From: Parapedobacter flavus
GTDB lineage: Bacteria > Bacteroidota > Bacteroidia > Sphingobacteriales > Sphingobacteriaceae
Length of the DNA stretch: 64,000 nt
Assembly (NCBI RefSeq): GCF_035818675.1
Contig: NZ_JAYKZZ010000006.1
Coordinates: forward strand, 62,001 to 126,000
Reading direction: 5' to 3'
Shown one piece after another: positions 36,824-46,201 of the stretch (position 1 is its first letter; each line of letters begins with the position of its first letter). The position numbers were made by a program, and so were the translations under genes. The notes under the pieces are model-generated. The model was not told where the DNA came from. It made no database searches and saw only the letters and a program-made list of their open reading frames with translations.

Positions 36824-36868
36824 GGAATTGGCGGAATTGTCGGTTTTGACGGAATTGTCGGGTTTGTC
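36824..36868. repeat. 9-bp tandem repeat, five units
   Basis: Units ggaattggc, ggaattgtc, ggttttgac, ggaattgtc and gggtttgtc follow each other without gaps, with a partial sixth (ggg). The stretch lies upstream of the HU-like gene and downstream of the terminator of the small HTH gene. The plus-strand frame through it (Gly-Ile/Phe-Val-rich) has no support as a gene. Confidence 0.75.
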
Positions 36869-36874
36869 GGGCAT

Positions 36875-36905
36875 AAAAAAACCGCCTCACCTAACGCGAG
36901 ACGGT
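36875..36905 (-). terminator. Intrinsic terminator of the small HTH gene
   Basis: On the minus strand a GC-rich stem (36905-36898 with 36888-36881, one mismatch) is followed by a run of seven T. It lies about 55 bp after the stop of the 36959-37165 gene. Confidence 0.7.
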
Positions 36906-36958
36906 TATTCCATAAAATCTTTTCGCTGCCGAGGCAAACCCTTTGCCAACTGCTTGGT

Positions 36959-37165
36959 TTAGGAGCGACGCATGAAGACGGAAAGTTCCGCTACCGGAAT
37001 GCCCAGATAATCTGAGGCCTGATAAACCGTCACATGCTGGTGCTTACGCAATCCAAACATATCCCGAATCTTATTAATGAGTCGCTGGCAGGTGCGTTCG
37101 CTCAGGCCAGTAACCTGTTGAAGATCCGCAGGATAAACAGCTAGTCTTGGTAAAGATATTTTCAT
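36959..37165 (-). CDS. Small helix-turn-helix protein
   Basis: Protein of 68 residues from ATG 37165 (MKISLPRLAVYPADLQ). The middle, LQQVTGLSERTCQRLINKI, looks like a helix-turn-helix, and the end (VTVYQASDYLGIPVAELS) like a second short helical unit. Short proteins of this type, often near HU-HIG genes, are common in Bacteroidota, with no known role. The longer start at 37189 is rejected because TAAATTTG, a perfect -7 element on the minus strand (37194-37187), overlaps it. Confidence 0.6.
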   Translation of the reverse strand: MKISLPRLAVYPADLQQVTGLSERTCQRLINKIRDMFGLRKHQHVTVYQASDYLGIPVAELSVFMRRS

Positions 37166-37186
37166 ATCTGCCGATAATTGCTTAAG

Positions 37187-37194
37187 CAAATTTA
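37187..37194 (-). promoter_or_regulatory. -7 element of the small HTH gene
   Basis: TAAATTTG on the minus strand fits TAnnTTTG; no clear -33 TTG at the right distance. It places the transcript start near 37180 and supports the ATG at 37165. Confidence 0.45.
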
Positions 37195-37259
37195 AGAACC
37201 TTTAATCCTTACGGAAACATTTCATTTGAGGGTGTTTTTAAACTAAAATAAATTGGGGC

Positions 37260-38444
37260 TTAGTGAGTTCTCGCCTTTTTTTTGGCAATCATCGCCAGCG
37301 TAAGCGCACCGGCTAGTCCCGACAACAACGATGCTACCAGTACTGAAAATTTGGCTTCCGCCATTAAAAGTTCCTGACCTGTAAATGAAAGCAGCGCGAT
37401 GAAGATAGACATGGTAAAGCCGATACCCGCCAATAATCCCACGCCTACGACGTGCATCCAGGATGCTTTGTTTGGAAGTGTACAGATACGTAGCTTGACG
37501 GCTATCCAAGAGATCAGCATAATGCCCACAGGTTTGCCAATGAGCAGCCCGAGTATAATGCCTAGTCCGAGCGGGGTGAATAGGCCATGGAACATCTCTT
37601 CCTGGAACCGAATATTGGTATTGGCCAAGGCAAATAGGGGCATAATGAGGAAATTGACTGGTCTTACTATCAGGTGCTCCAGTTTTTCAAGCGGAGACTC
37701 CTTCGCGTCGGGTGTGGTCGGCAGGGTCATGGCGACCAATACCCCCGCAATGGTGGCATGTATACCAGAGTGATGGATGAAATACCAGATGAAAACACCG
37801 GGTATCAGGTACATATAGAGCTTCTTCACACCAAGGCGGTTGAATACCAATAACAATGCAAATATCCCACCGGCGTAAAGTAAGTAAGTGAAATGGAGCT
37901 CGGAAGTATAGAAAATGGCGATGACCAATATGGCTACCAAATCATCGACAATAGCCAATGCTGCCAGGAAGATTTTGAGTGAGACGGGTACTTTTTTGCC
38001 CAGCATGGTGATAACAGCGATAGCAAAGGCGATATCGGTAGCCATCGGGATGCCCCACCCTGCTGCCGTTGTTGTACCCGCATTGAAAATAGCATATATC
38101 GAGGCTGGCACAAGCACCCCACCAACAGCAGCGAATATGGGCAGGGCCGCCTTTTTCGGCGAGGATAATTCACCTTCCACCAACTCCCGTTTGATTTCCA
38201 AGCCCACCATCAGGAAAAAGATGGCCATCAGTCCGTCGTTGATCCACAGCAACACGGAATAGCGTAGATGTATTTGTTCGGTATGCATGCCTAGCTCCGT
38301 TGCAAGGAGCTGTTCAAAATAAACACCCGCGGGAGAATTGGCGATGAGGAGCGAGATAACGACACAAAACAGCAGGATAATACCGCCCGCTGAGCCAGAC
38401 TTGAGAAACTCCCGAAAAGGCCTTAGATTTATCAGTGTATTCAT
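37260..38444 (-). CDS. nhaA: Na+/H+ antiporter NhaA
   Basis: Eleven-to-twelve-helix sodium/proton antiporter, 394 residues from ATG 38444 (MNTLINLRPFREFLKS). Conserved features: INDGLMAIFFLMVGLEIKRE, GWGIPMATDIAFAIAVI (with the ion-binding Asp in the ATDIAFA loop), and AALAIVDDLVAILVIA, whose adjacent Asp pair matches the Asp163-Asp164 pair of E. coli NhaA. It exports Na+ and controls pH. It is transcribed divergently from the KdpD-like kinase (92 bp between starts), so ion-responsive control of this gene is possible (inference). Confidence 0.95.
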   Translation of the reverse strand: MNTLINLRPFREFLKSGSAGGIILLFCVVISLLIANSPAGVYFEQLLATELGMHTEQIHLRYSVLLWINDGLMAIFFLMVGLEIKRELVEGELSSPKKAALPIFAAVGGVLVPASIYAIFNAGTTTAAGWGIPMATDIAFAIAVITMLGKKVPVSLKIFLAALAIVDDLVAILVIAIFYTSELHFTYLLYAGGIFALLLVFNRLGVKKLYMYLIPGVFIWYFIHHSGIHATIAGVLVAMTLPTTPDAKESPLEKLEHLIVRPVNFLIMPLFALANTNIRFQEEMFHGLFTPLGLGIILGLLIGKPVGIMLISWIAVKLRICTLPNKASWMHVVGVGLLAGIGFTMSIFIALLSFTGQELLMAEAKFSVLVASLLSGLAGALTLAMIAKKKARTH

Positions 38445-38522
38445 ACGGCTAAAAATACCAAACACGGTCAGGAAAGTGAGGGAGTTCCTGATATCTTTAT
38501 GAAATCTTTATGTATCGGTGTC

Positions 38523-38530
38523 TAACTTTG
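38523..38530 (+). promoter_or_regulatory. -7 element of the KdpD-like operon
   Basis: TAACTTTG fits TAnnTTTG; no TTG at the usual -33 distance. Because only six bases separate it from the start codon, the transcript probably begins at or within a few bases of the ATG. Confidence 0.5.
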
Positions 38531-38536
38531 TAAAGG

Positions 38537-39625
38537 ATGAACCCCCAAGGCATATCAGCTAAGCGTACAAATAAAGTGCGTCAATTTCTAATTGGCATGG
38601 CATCGGTCACGCTGTTGTCGATTGCCTGCTATGCGCTGGGCGACCTGATAGACTATCGTGTGGTAGCACTCCTTCTGTTGGTTGCCGTTTCCGTCCTGGC
38701 CGTACTATTTGATATCCTCCCTGTACTCGTTTCCGCCTTGTTAAGCGCCATATTGCTCAATATCTTTTTCATTGAACCTGTGCCGCATTACGAAATCACG
38801 GATGCCGAAAGCGTGCTGTTGTTTTTGGTGTACCTGTTTATTGCATCGGTCAATGCTGTTCTCACGAACCGGCTGAGAAATCAAGAAAAGAAAATACGCG
38901 ATCGTGAAGAGAAGGAGAACACGATCAAGCTATATAATACGTTGCTCAACTCACTCTCCCATGAATTGAAGACACCCATAGCGACGATTATTGGCAGTAT
39001 CGATACCTTAAAAGAAACAGATAACACCATTCAGCCTATACAACGGATGGAGTTACTGTCCGAAATGGAGATAGCCAGTACCCGCCTCAATAGCCAAGTG
39101 GAAAATTTGCTGAATATGAGCCGACTTGAGACGGGAACACTGAAACTGAAAAAGGATTGGTGTGATGTGAATGAACTCGTTTTTCTGGTTATCAACGAAC
39201 TTTCCCTCAATGATACGCACGAGCTAGTTTTTGAGCCCGATGAGACCTTGCCCTTGTTCAAATTGGATAGTGGGCTCATGGAAACGGTTTTGAGTAATAT
39301 CATCCACAACGCCACACGTTATACGCCTAAGAATTCCACTATTCACGTTACCACAGCTTATGATGACACCCATTTATGGGTACATATCTGCGACAACGGC
39401 AATGGTATACCCGAGCCGCAAATTAATCGGATATTTGAAAAGTTCTACCGCCTTCCAAATTCCGGAACAGGCGGTTCGGGCTTGGGGTTGTCGATCGCAA
39501 AGGGGTTTGTGGAGGCGCACGGAGGCACAGTGCAAGTGATAAACCAAACAGACGGGGGGGCTGCTTTTACGATAATGATCCCGGCAGAAACATCGTATCT
39601 TAAAAACGTAGGGGATGACGAATAA
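38537..39625 (+). CDS. KdpD-like sensor histidine kinase (DUF4118 type, no KdpD/Usp domain)
   Basis: Histidine kinase of 362 residues. Four short transmembrane segments (about 15-110) form the DUF4118 module found in KdpD, without the N-terminal KdpD and Usp domains of the full-length (about 890-residue) protein. The kinase core has the H box LSHELKTPIATIIG (His142), N box LSNIIHNATRYTP, G1 DNGNGIPE and G2 GGSGLGLSIAKG. It overlaps the response regulator by 11 bp. TAACTTTG (38523-38530), a perfect -7 element, lies only 6 bp before the ATG, so the mRNA is probably leaderless or nearly so. Confidence 0.88.
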   Translation: MNPQGISAKRTNKVRQFLIGMASVTLLSIACYALGDLIDYRVVALLLLVAVSVLAVLFDILPVLVSALLSAILLNIFFIEPVPHYEITDAESVLLFLVYLFIASVNAVLTNRLRNQEKKIRDREEKENTIKLYNTLLNSLSHELKTPIATIIGSIDTLKETDNTIQPIQRMELLSEMEIASTRLNSQVENLLNMSRLETGTLKLKKDWCDVNELVFLVINELSLNDTHELVFEPDETLPLFKLDSGLMETVLSNIIHNATRYTPKNSTIHVTTAYDDTHLWVHICDNGNGIPEPQINRIFEKFYRLPNSGTGGSGLGLSIAKGFVEAHGGTVQVINQTDGGAAFTIMIPAETSYLKNVGDDE

Positions 39626-40295
39626 ACCGACAGTATTGATCATAGACGATGAGCCGCAGATCAGGAAGTTGCTGGAGATTAATCTCGTCGGCAACGGGTA
39701 CCTCGTCAAACAAGCGGCATCGGGCAAGGAGGGATTGCAAATGGCGGCCAGTCACCTGCCTGATGCCATACTACTGGACCTAGGGTTGCCCGACTTGAAT
39801 GGACACGAGGTGCTGAGGACGCTCCGTGAATGGTATAACCGGGCGATAGTCATTCTCTCGGTACAAAATAGTGAAATCGATATTGTCCGAGCCCTGGATA
39901 ATGGCGCGAATGACTATTTGACCAAGCCCTTCCGCGTAGGTGAACTGCTGGCGCGCTTACGCTCGGCTATCCGCTACAACGATACCAATTCTAATATACA
40001 GCTTGTAGAAGCAGGGGGGGTGGAGATTGACCTTGGGGCACGGCTTGTTAAGCGTTGCGGTGACGTTTTGAAGCTGACGGCGACCGAGTACAACTTACTT
40101 GCTCTATTGGCAAGCAATAAGGGTCGGGTGCTAACCCACCAGTTCCTGCTTAGGGAAGTTTGGGGCGTCAGCTTCCAGGCAGAAACGCAGTACTTACGGG
40201 TGTTTATTGCGCAGCTTCGTAAAAAGCTCGAAGATGACCCCAACAGACCCAAGCATATCATTACCGAAAGCGGCGTGGGTTACCGGTTTCAATAG
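39615..40295 (+). CDS. KdpE-like OmpR-family response regulator
   Basis: Response regulator of 226 residues with receiver (acidic pair Asp11-Asp12, phospho-acceptor Asp55 in AILLDLGLPD, Lys in LTKPF) and winged-helix DNA-binding domain (LTATEYNLLALLASNKGRVL, LREVWG, YLRVFIAQLRKKLEDDP, ESGVGYRF). Closest in style to KdpE. Partner kinase overlaps by 11 bp. No kdpFABC genes are in the window; possible targets are elsewhere, or include the divergent nhaA. Confidence 0.9.
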   Translation: MTNKPTVLIIDDEPQIRKLLEINLVGNGYLVKQAASGKEGLQMAASHLPDAILLDLGLPDLNGHEVLRTLREWYNRAIVILSVQNSEIDIVRALDNGANDYLTKPFRVGELLARLRSAIRYNDTNSNIQLVEAGGVEIDLGARLVKRCGDVLKLTATEYNLLALLASNKGRVLTHQFLLREVWGVSFQAETQYLRVFIAQLRKKLEDDPNRPKHIITESGVGYRFQ

Positions 40296-40350
40296 CAATT
40301 TAGCAACGTTTTCTTACTGAAAATTGCTCCATGAAAAGGGCATTGAGCCA

Positions 40351-40381
40351 TTGATTTTTAGTCAGAAAATTTGTATTTTTG
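40351..40381 (+). promoter_or_regulatory. gyrB promoter
   Basis: TTG (40351-40353), 20-bp spacer, TATTTTTG (40374-40381). The -7 element is perfect, the spacer one base longer than usual; the gyrB ATG follows 32 bp downstream. Confidence 0.65.
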
Positions 40382-40413
40382 ATGTCAACGAGTACTCATA
40401 TTAATCTGGTTTT

Positions 40414-42372
40414 ATGAACGAAGAAAATAAGAGCACATCGACCTATTCAGCCGATAATATTCGGGTTCTTGAAGGCTTGGAAGCTGTACGCAAAAGACCT
40501 TCCATGTACATTGGTGACACGGGCGCCAGGGGATTGCACCATTTGGTTTATGAGGTGGTTGATAACGCTGTCGACGAGGCCGTCGCTGGGTATTGTTCGG
40601 AGATTGCGGTCACTATCCATCCCGATAATGGCATCTCTGTAAAAGATAACGGGCGCGGTATCCCCACAGGGGTCAATAAGAAAGAGAACAGATCCGCTTT
40701 GGAACTGGTAATGACCGTGCTGCATGCTGGAGGTAAGTTCGATAAAGACACCTATAAAGTGTCCGGAGGTCTGCATGGTGTTGGGGTTTCGTGCGTAAAC
40801 GCATTATCCAGTCACCTATCTGCCGAGGTACACCGCGAGGGTAAGATTTTCCAGCAAGAATATGAAAAGGGAACGCCACAGTACGATGTAAGGGAGGTAG
40901 GGAAGAGTGATGTAACCGGGACAACGGTTACTTTCCGTCCAGATCCGGATATCTTCACGATGACGACCGTGTACAACTATGATACGTTAGCTAATCGGTT
41001 GCGCGAACTTGCTTTCTTAAATAAAGGCGTTCAGCTAACGCTGGCCGACGAGCGTGAAATCAATGAAGATGGCACGAAAAAATCTGACGTGTTCCATTCA
41101 ACAAGCGGATTACCGGAGTTTGTGGAATTTCTGGACGGCACACGCCAGCCATTGATTCCTGAACCGGTTTGCGCGGAAGGGTTAAAACAGGGTATTCCTG
41201 TGGAGTTGGCCCTGCAATACAACGATACTTACGCGGAGAACGTACATTCTTATGTCAATAACATCAATACGATTGAAGGGGGGACGCATGTATCGGGCTT
41301 CCGCCGGGGACTGACACGCACATTGAAAGCTTATGCAGACAAATCTGGTTTGTTGAAAAACTTGAAAGTCAGCGTTACCGGAGATGATTTCCGGGAAGGG
41401 TTGACGGCTGTGGTTTCTGTAAAGGTAGCCGAACCTCAGTTTGAGGGACAGACCAAAACCAAATTGGGCAACAACGAAGTCATGGGCGCTGTAGATGCGT
41501 CGGTCGGAGAGATTTTGGGCGATTATCTTGAAGAAAATCCTAAAGCGGCCAAAACAATTGTACAGAAGGTTATCATGGCAGCGCAAGCCCGTGCCGCTGC
41601 ACATAAGGCGCGTGAGATGGTACAACGGAAAACGGTAATGGGAGGGTCAGGTCTTCCGGGGAAATTGGCCGACTGTTCGGATAATGACCCGGAAAAATGT
41701 GAGATTTATTTCGTTGAGGGAGATTCAGCAGGTGGGACAGCCAAACAGGGGCGTGATCGCCGATTCCAGGCGATTATGCCATTAAGAGGAAAAATCCTCA
41801 ATGTCGAAAAAGCAATGGAGCATAAAATCTACGAGAACGAAGAAATCAAAAATATGTTTACGGCACTTGGTGTAAGCGTTGGTACAGCCGAAGATGCTAA
41901 AGCACTGAATCTGGAAAAGCTCCGTTATCAGAAAATTATTATCATGACGGATGCTGATGTCGACGGCTCACATATCGCTACATTAATCTTAACGCTTTGT
42001 TTCCGTTATATGAAGGAGCTGATAGAAAATGGGTATGTGTATATCGCGACTCCGCCGCTTTATCAGTTGAAGAAAGGTAAAGCGTCTGAGTATGCATGGA
42101 ACGAAGATCAGCGGGTAACGGCCATACAGCGACTGAAAGGTACGGGAGGAGATGACTCAGTGAGCGTGCAGCGTTATAAAGGTTTGGGTGAAATGAACGC
42201 CGAGCAGTTGTGGCAAACCACGATGGACCCCGAATATCGTATCTTACGCCAGGTCACCATTGAGAATGCCGCCGAATGTGACCGTATTTTCTCCATGTTA
42301 ATGGGGGATGAGGTGCCCCCACGTAGGGAATTTATCGAACGAAACGCGAAATATGCGAAGATTGATGTCTAA
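40414..42372 (+). CDS. gyrB: DNA gyrase subunit B
   Basis: ATPase subunit of DNA gyrase, 652 residues, normal length. GHKL ATPase: RKRPSMYIGDTGARGLHHL, EVVDNAVDEA, DNGRGIPTG, GGLHGVGVSCVNALS. Transducer: FRRGLTRTLK and VVSVKV. Toprim: YFVEGDSAGGTAKQGRDR and MTDADVDGSHIATL. C-terminus: QRYKGLGEMNAEQLWQTTMDPE. Single gene with its own promoter. Its codons look more A/T-rich than those of genes in the first 36 kb (by eye). Confidence 0.98.
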   Translation: MNEENKSTSTYSADNIRVLEGLEAVRKRPSMYIGDTGARGLHHLVYEVVDNAVDEAVAGYCSEIAVTIHPDNGISVKDNGRGIPTGVNKKENRSALELVMTVLHAGGKFDKDTYKVSGGLHGVGVSCVNALSSHLSAEVHREGKIFQQEYEKGTPQYDVREVGKSDVTGTTVTFRPDPDIFTMTTVYNYDTLANRLRELAFLNKGVQLTLADEREINEDGTKKSDVFHSTSGLPEFVEFLDGTRQPLIPEPVCAEGLKQGIPVELALQYNDTYAENVHSYVNNINTIEGGTHVSGFRRGLTRTLKAYADKSGLLKNLKVSVTGDDFREGLTAVVSVKVAEPQFEGQTKTKLGNNEVMGAVDASVGEILGDYLEENPKAAKTIVQKVIMAAQARAAAHKAREMVQRKTVMGGSGLPGKLADCSDNDPEKCEIYFVEGDSAGGTAKQGRDRRFQAIMPLRGKILNVEKAMEHKIYENEEIKNMFTALGVSVGTAEDAKALNLEKLRYQKIIIMTDADVDGSHIATLILTLCFRYMKELIENGYVYIATPPLYQLKKGKASEYAWNEDQRVTAIQRLKGTGGDDSVSVQRYKGLGEMNAEQLWQTTMDPEYRILRQVTIENAAECDRIFSMLMGDEVPPRREFIERNAKYAKIDV

Positions 42373-42451
42373 AGTCGTTATCACTAGTCCACTGAAAAAG
42401 GCTCTTCAACTGGTAAAGCCGATTAATTATCTTATTTTCGCGTAATCCGTC

Positions 42452-45442
42452 ATGAAGAGACCCACTAACGTTATATTCAAAACCTTTCAGCTTCGTTTGC
42501 TTTTTCTTGTTGTTTTTTTTTCATGTTCGTATAGCCAAGGGCAGGTAAATAAAACGGATAGCTTAAAAACCAAAGGCGATTATAAGATTGCAATAGCGCA
42601 ACGCATCAGCAGCTTGTTGACTACCGCGCCGAAAGCGCGCCATCCGCATGACAGTTTGCTGTCAGAACTCTATGACGAGTACGAAGCGCAGTATCTCAAC
42701 CTGGGTAACGAAGGTAAATGGACGGAAGCGTTACCGCTCGCCTTAGCTTGCGAATCAACTTTTATTGGTGAGTTACCGCCGAAAAGAGAAGCCGATCTCA
42801 TTTATAATATCGGGTACATCTATGATAAATGTGACCGCTATTTACAAGGGATCGATTATTTCCATCGGTCCATAGCACGCTATGAAGCGATAAACGATGC
42901 CGAAGAACAGGATGTGCGCAATGACATCGCATTGGCTTACAATAATATCGGCGTTGCACATGCGAATACGGGTTATTTTACTCAGCGAAAAGAGAGTTAC
43001 CTAAAAGCAAAAGCCCTTTGGGAGTCTATCGACGATGTGGACAAAAGTAACCTGATTTCGTTATACGGCAACTTGTTGCGGTTATATCGGCAATATGGAG
43101 ATAAGCAAGCTGCGGAAGAATTGATTACGACCATTAATTTAAACGTTGACCAATGGATTGCTGAAGACGGCTTCGCAAGCGGGAACAAGGGGATGGAAAC
43201 GGCGAAACCCACATCCTTTTACCAGGTTGAAAAGCATCGCTTAAACATATTGTACACGGATTTAATCAGTGACAAAGCGGGAGGATTGGCACATTTGGAC
43301 AGCCTGCGTACACATTTCAGGGGTATGAACGGGGATGACCAAAAGCGGTTTTCTGCTTATCTGCTCACCGCAATCAGCCACGCAGCTGCTCCGTTGGTAG
43401 ATTATGACAATCTTGCTGAACGGAAACAAAAAAAGCAGTACCTCGACCTGGGTATGCGGGAAAGCATCCGGCTTAGCGACCGGTATAACCAGATGATTTT
43501 CCATTCCCAGCTGGTCAGCTATTGCCTGAATGCGGAACAAGATAAGGAAACGGCGCTGTCGCATCTCGACAAAGCGATTCGGATCGGCGGCGAAATGGAT
43601 ATCCGTGAGTTCAATTTGCTTAACCTGTATTTCAAGAAAGCCGATGTTTTACAGCAGTTGGATCGATTTGCCGAAGCAGAAAAATTGGTGCTCAAGGGCA
43701 TATCGATCTTGTTAAACCAACCGATTACCCAACCCGATGTCATTACAATCGATGATTTTACCCAACGCAATGACATTTATTACGTAAATGCGTTAAAGCA
43801 AGTCGCCAGCCTATATAAAAATGAATATGACCGTGCAAACAAGCCTGATCACGGTCGTGTAGCTCAACATTTTTATGATTTGGCTGCCCGTCTTTTCCAT
43901 ATTTATTACCAGAAGGGCGCTTACAATCCGTGGTTGAGCATGACGAACGCAGCGATCAATGAAGGGTTGCTTTCGCTGCATTTAAGGACGGGTTCAGCCG
44001 AGGAAATGGCATTGGTCAACAGGATGGAAAACAACCATTCGCAACACCTTGCTAAGGAGTTTGAAGCCAAATACCTTCGTTTTCTCCAGGTGCCGGACAG
44101 CTTGTTTACACAACACAACCTGCTTCAAGTTGAAATGGCTGGATATGAGCAGGCAGCCGAGCACCCGGATAAAGAATACGAAGCCTTGCAAGCGGAATTC
44201 ATGGATGTGGAGGCGAAAATACAAGAAGCGGATGCGCAGTACTTTTCTTTTTTTGGCGATACGTTCGACATTAAAGAAGTACAATCGGAATTACAGGATC
44301 GGGAATACATTGTACGGTATGTGGTAGCGGAAGAGAACCTATATGCGTATACCATCCAGAAAGATGATATTGCGATTGTGAAATTGGGAAACAAGGATAC
44401 ATTGCTTCGGCACGCAGCGCAATACCACGAAACCATCAAAAGCAAACGACACGATTACGCTGAACAGGCGAAGGAATTATATAACGCACTCATAGACCCG
44501 TTGCGGTTGCCGTTGGATGCGTTGCAGAAACTGGTTGTGATTCCTGATAATAAGCTGAATTTTATCCCCTTTGAAACCTTGGTTCACCCCGAATGGAACC
44601 GGCCGCTTGTTTCATTTTTTTCGATTAGCTATTCACATGGGCTGCAATTGTGGCTCTTGCAAAGGAAAGCGGCACCTTCAGTGCGGGGGCAGCAGAATTT
44701 TGCTGCCTTTGCTCCGCAATACTCAACGGATTATATGTCGCATTTCGCTGACAATAATCCGACAAACAGAGGTCGCCTGCAGGATATCGCAGCGGCGACA
44801 CATGAAGCCATACAGCTTGCAGCCTATTTTGACGGAAATCTATACCGGGGCGACCAAGCGACCAAACAGGATTTTCTACAGCGCGCTGCTGACTATAAGA
44901 TTTACCATTTCGCCATGCATGCCCTATTGGATGAAAGCGACCACCGAAACTCGAGCCTCGTTTTTCAAAATGGTGAACATTTACGTTATCACGAACTCTA
45001 TGGCCTCCATTTTCCGGCGGAACTGGTGGTGTTAAGTGCCTGCAATACCGGGATGGGCGAGCTCGAAAACGGCGAGGGACTGATGAGTTTATCACGGGCC
45101 CTGACCTATGCAGGTGTTCGGTCGTCGGTGTATAGTCTATGGGAAGTGCCTGACGAAGAAACAGCGGATATCATGCTGTCATTTTACGAGCACCTCAAAT
45201 CAGGGTATTCGAAAGTGGAAGCACTCGCACTGGCAAAGCGCGATTTTTTGGCCAATAATCCGCTGAAAAACCATCCGTTCTTTTGGGCAGGCTTTGTCAT
45301 CAATGGCAATACCGATTCGCTAAGTGACACGACGTTTCCGAACACCTATCTGTGGCTCATCGTGGGCGGGCTGATTGTAGTGGCCTTATTGTTGTTCATG
45401 CGAAGACGGAAACGGGCGGCTGACGCCGTTGCCACGGTGTAG
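42452..45442 (+). CDS. TPR-CHAT domain protein (caspase-like protease), membrane anchored
   Basis: Protein of 996 residues. N-terminal signal peptide (LLFLVVFFSCSYSQG), a long helical tetratricopeptide array (about 60-600), a C-terminal CHAT domain (about 680-960), then one transmembrane helix (about 970-990) and a basic tail, so the bulk should be periplasmic or extracytoplasmic. The caspase-type dyad is intact: His823 in YHFAMHALLDES and Cys864 in VVLSACNTGMGELENGEG; SLWEVPDEETADIM and HPFFWAGFV are further CHAT blocks. CHAT proteases act in regulated cleavage, including defence (Craspase-type) in other contexts. The substrate is unknown. It converges with an anti-sigma-like/sigma pair. Confidence 0.85.
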   Translation: MKRPTNVIFKTFQLRLLFLVVFFSCSYSQGQVNKTDSLKTKGDYKIAIAQRISSLLTTAPKARHPHDSLLSELYDEYEAQYLNLGNEGKWTEALPLALACESTFIGELPPKREADLIYNIGYIYDKCDRYLQGIDYFHRSIARYEAINDAEEQDVRNDIALAYNNIGVAHANTGYFTQRKESYLKAKALWESIDDVDKSNLISLYGNLLRLYRQYGDKQAAEELITTINLNVDQWIAEDGFASGNKGMETAKPTSFYQVEKHRLNILYTDLISDKAGGLAHLDSLRTHFRGMNGDDQKRFSAYLLTAISHAAAPLVDYDNLAERKQKKQYLDLGMRESIRLSDRYNQMIFHSQLVSYCLNAEQDKETALSHLDKAIRIGGEMDIREFNLLNLYFKKADVLQQLDRFAEAEKLVLKGISILLNQPITQPDVITIDDFTQRNDIYYVNALKQVASLYKNEYDRANKPDHGRVAQHFYDLAARLFHIYYQKGAYNPWLSMTNAAINEGLLSLHLRTGSAEEMALVNRMENNHSQHLAKEFEAKYLRFLQVPDSLFTQHNLLQVEMAGYEQAAEHPDKEYEALQAEFMDVEAKIQEADAQYFSFFGDTFDIKEVQSELQDREYIVRYVVAEENLYAYTIQKDDIAIVKLGNKDTLLRHAAQYHETIKSKRHDYAEQAKELYNALIDPLRLPLDALQKLVVIPDNKLNFIPFETLVHPEWNRPLVSFFSISYSHGLQLWLLQRKAAPSVRGQQNFAAFAPQYSTDYMSHFADNNPTNRGRLQDIAAATHEAIQLAAYFDGNLYRGDQATKQDFLQRAADYKIYHFAMHALLDESDHRNSSLVFQNGEHLRYHELYGLHFPAELVVLSACNTGMGELENGEGLMSLSRALTYAGVRSSVYSLWEVPDEETADIMLSFYEHLKSGYSKVEALALAKRDFLANNPLKNHPFFWAGFVINGNTDSLSDTTFPNTYLWLIVGGLIVVALLLFMRRRKRAADAVATV

Positions 45443-45460
45443 TGGTCTCGATGCTAACCA

Positions 45461-46201
45461 TCACCTGTTTCCCAACGCTTTCATTATTTCACTTGCTTTA
45501 TTAGACAGGCTGTCGTCGGACCCGGCAACAAATTTGAAGCGAGGCAATGCTTGAGCGCTGTCACCCAGTTGAAGATATGCTAGCCCTAAATACCAGTTTA
45601 CGACCGCTGGAGAAAAATATGCTGCTTTGTCCCAAGACCTTGTTTCCAACAGTCTTATCGTCTCTTCAGGTTTTTGTAGCATCAACTTACAAATAGCCAG
45701 GTAAAAAGCATTCTGGTTTGTTGGTTGTTCATCATACGCCTGTTTCAGTAGCAAAGCAGCTTGCGCGTATGCCTGTTGGTCGTATAGCGTCAATGCCTCC
45801 GACTGCATGCTGCTGGCAGGTGCATCGCCACGTACCTGGGGTGTTACCATATTGGGGTAAGGTTCCATGTATTGTGCATATAGTTTTTCTGGAGTAGCCT
45901 CAGGCTTTCTATCCCAAAAGAACCAAGCGACACCGATAAGCACCAATATACTTGCGGCGGCATACCACCATGCTGCCAATTTCCGGGAAGGTTTAGCACC
46001 TTGCTTATCTAACGTGCGGAACCGCTCTTTTAGCTGTTGCCGTTCGTTGTATATAACAGCATCGCGTGCTTCCTTCTCAAAGCCAAACTGCGCTGCAAAC
46101 GCAACGTCATATTGCAAAAGCCGTTTCAACTGTTCTTGTTGAACGGCTGTAAGTGTCCCGGTAAAATAGGCTTCTATCAGTTGCTCTTTATCCTTTTCCA
46201 T
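45461..46201 (-). CDS. Membrane TPR protein, putative anti-sigma factor
   Basis: Protein of 246 residues: a cytoplasmic helical N-terminus (EQLIEAYFTGTLTAVQQEQLKRLL), one transmembrane helix (about residues 74-97, WWYAAASILVLIGVAWFFWD) and a periplasmic region with TPR-like repeats (ALTLYDQQAYAQAALLLKQA, WYLGLAYLQLGDSAQALPRF). It begins inside the end of the sigma factor gene (14-bp overlap), the classical arrangement of an ECF sigma and its membrane anti-sigma. No zinc ZAS motif is visible, so the anti-sigma role is inferred from topology and position. Confidence 0.6.
   Translation of the reverse strand: MEKDKEQLIEAYFTGTLTAVQQEQLKRLLQYDVAFAAQFGFEKEARDAVIYNERQQLKERFRTLDKQGAKPSRKLAAWWYAAASILVLIGVAWFFWDRKPEATPEKLYAQYMEPYPNMVTPQVRGDAPASSMQSEALTLYDQQAYAQAALLLKQAYDEQPTNQNAFYLAICKLMLQKPEETIRLLETRSWDKAAYFSPAVVNWYLGLAYLQLGDSAQALPRFKFVAGSDDSLSNKASEIMKALGNR

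Noticed and set aside
36797..37015. Plus-strand Gly-rich frame through the 9-bp repeat
   Set aside because: Produced by the repeat itself and runs over the terminator and the antisense HTH gene.
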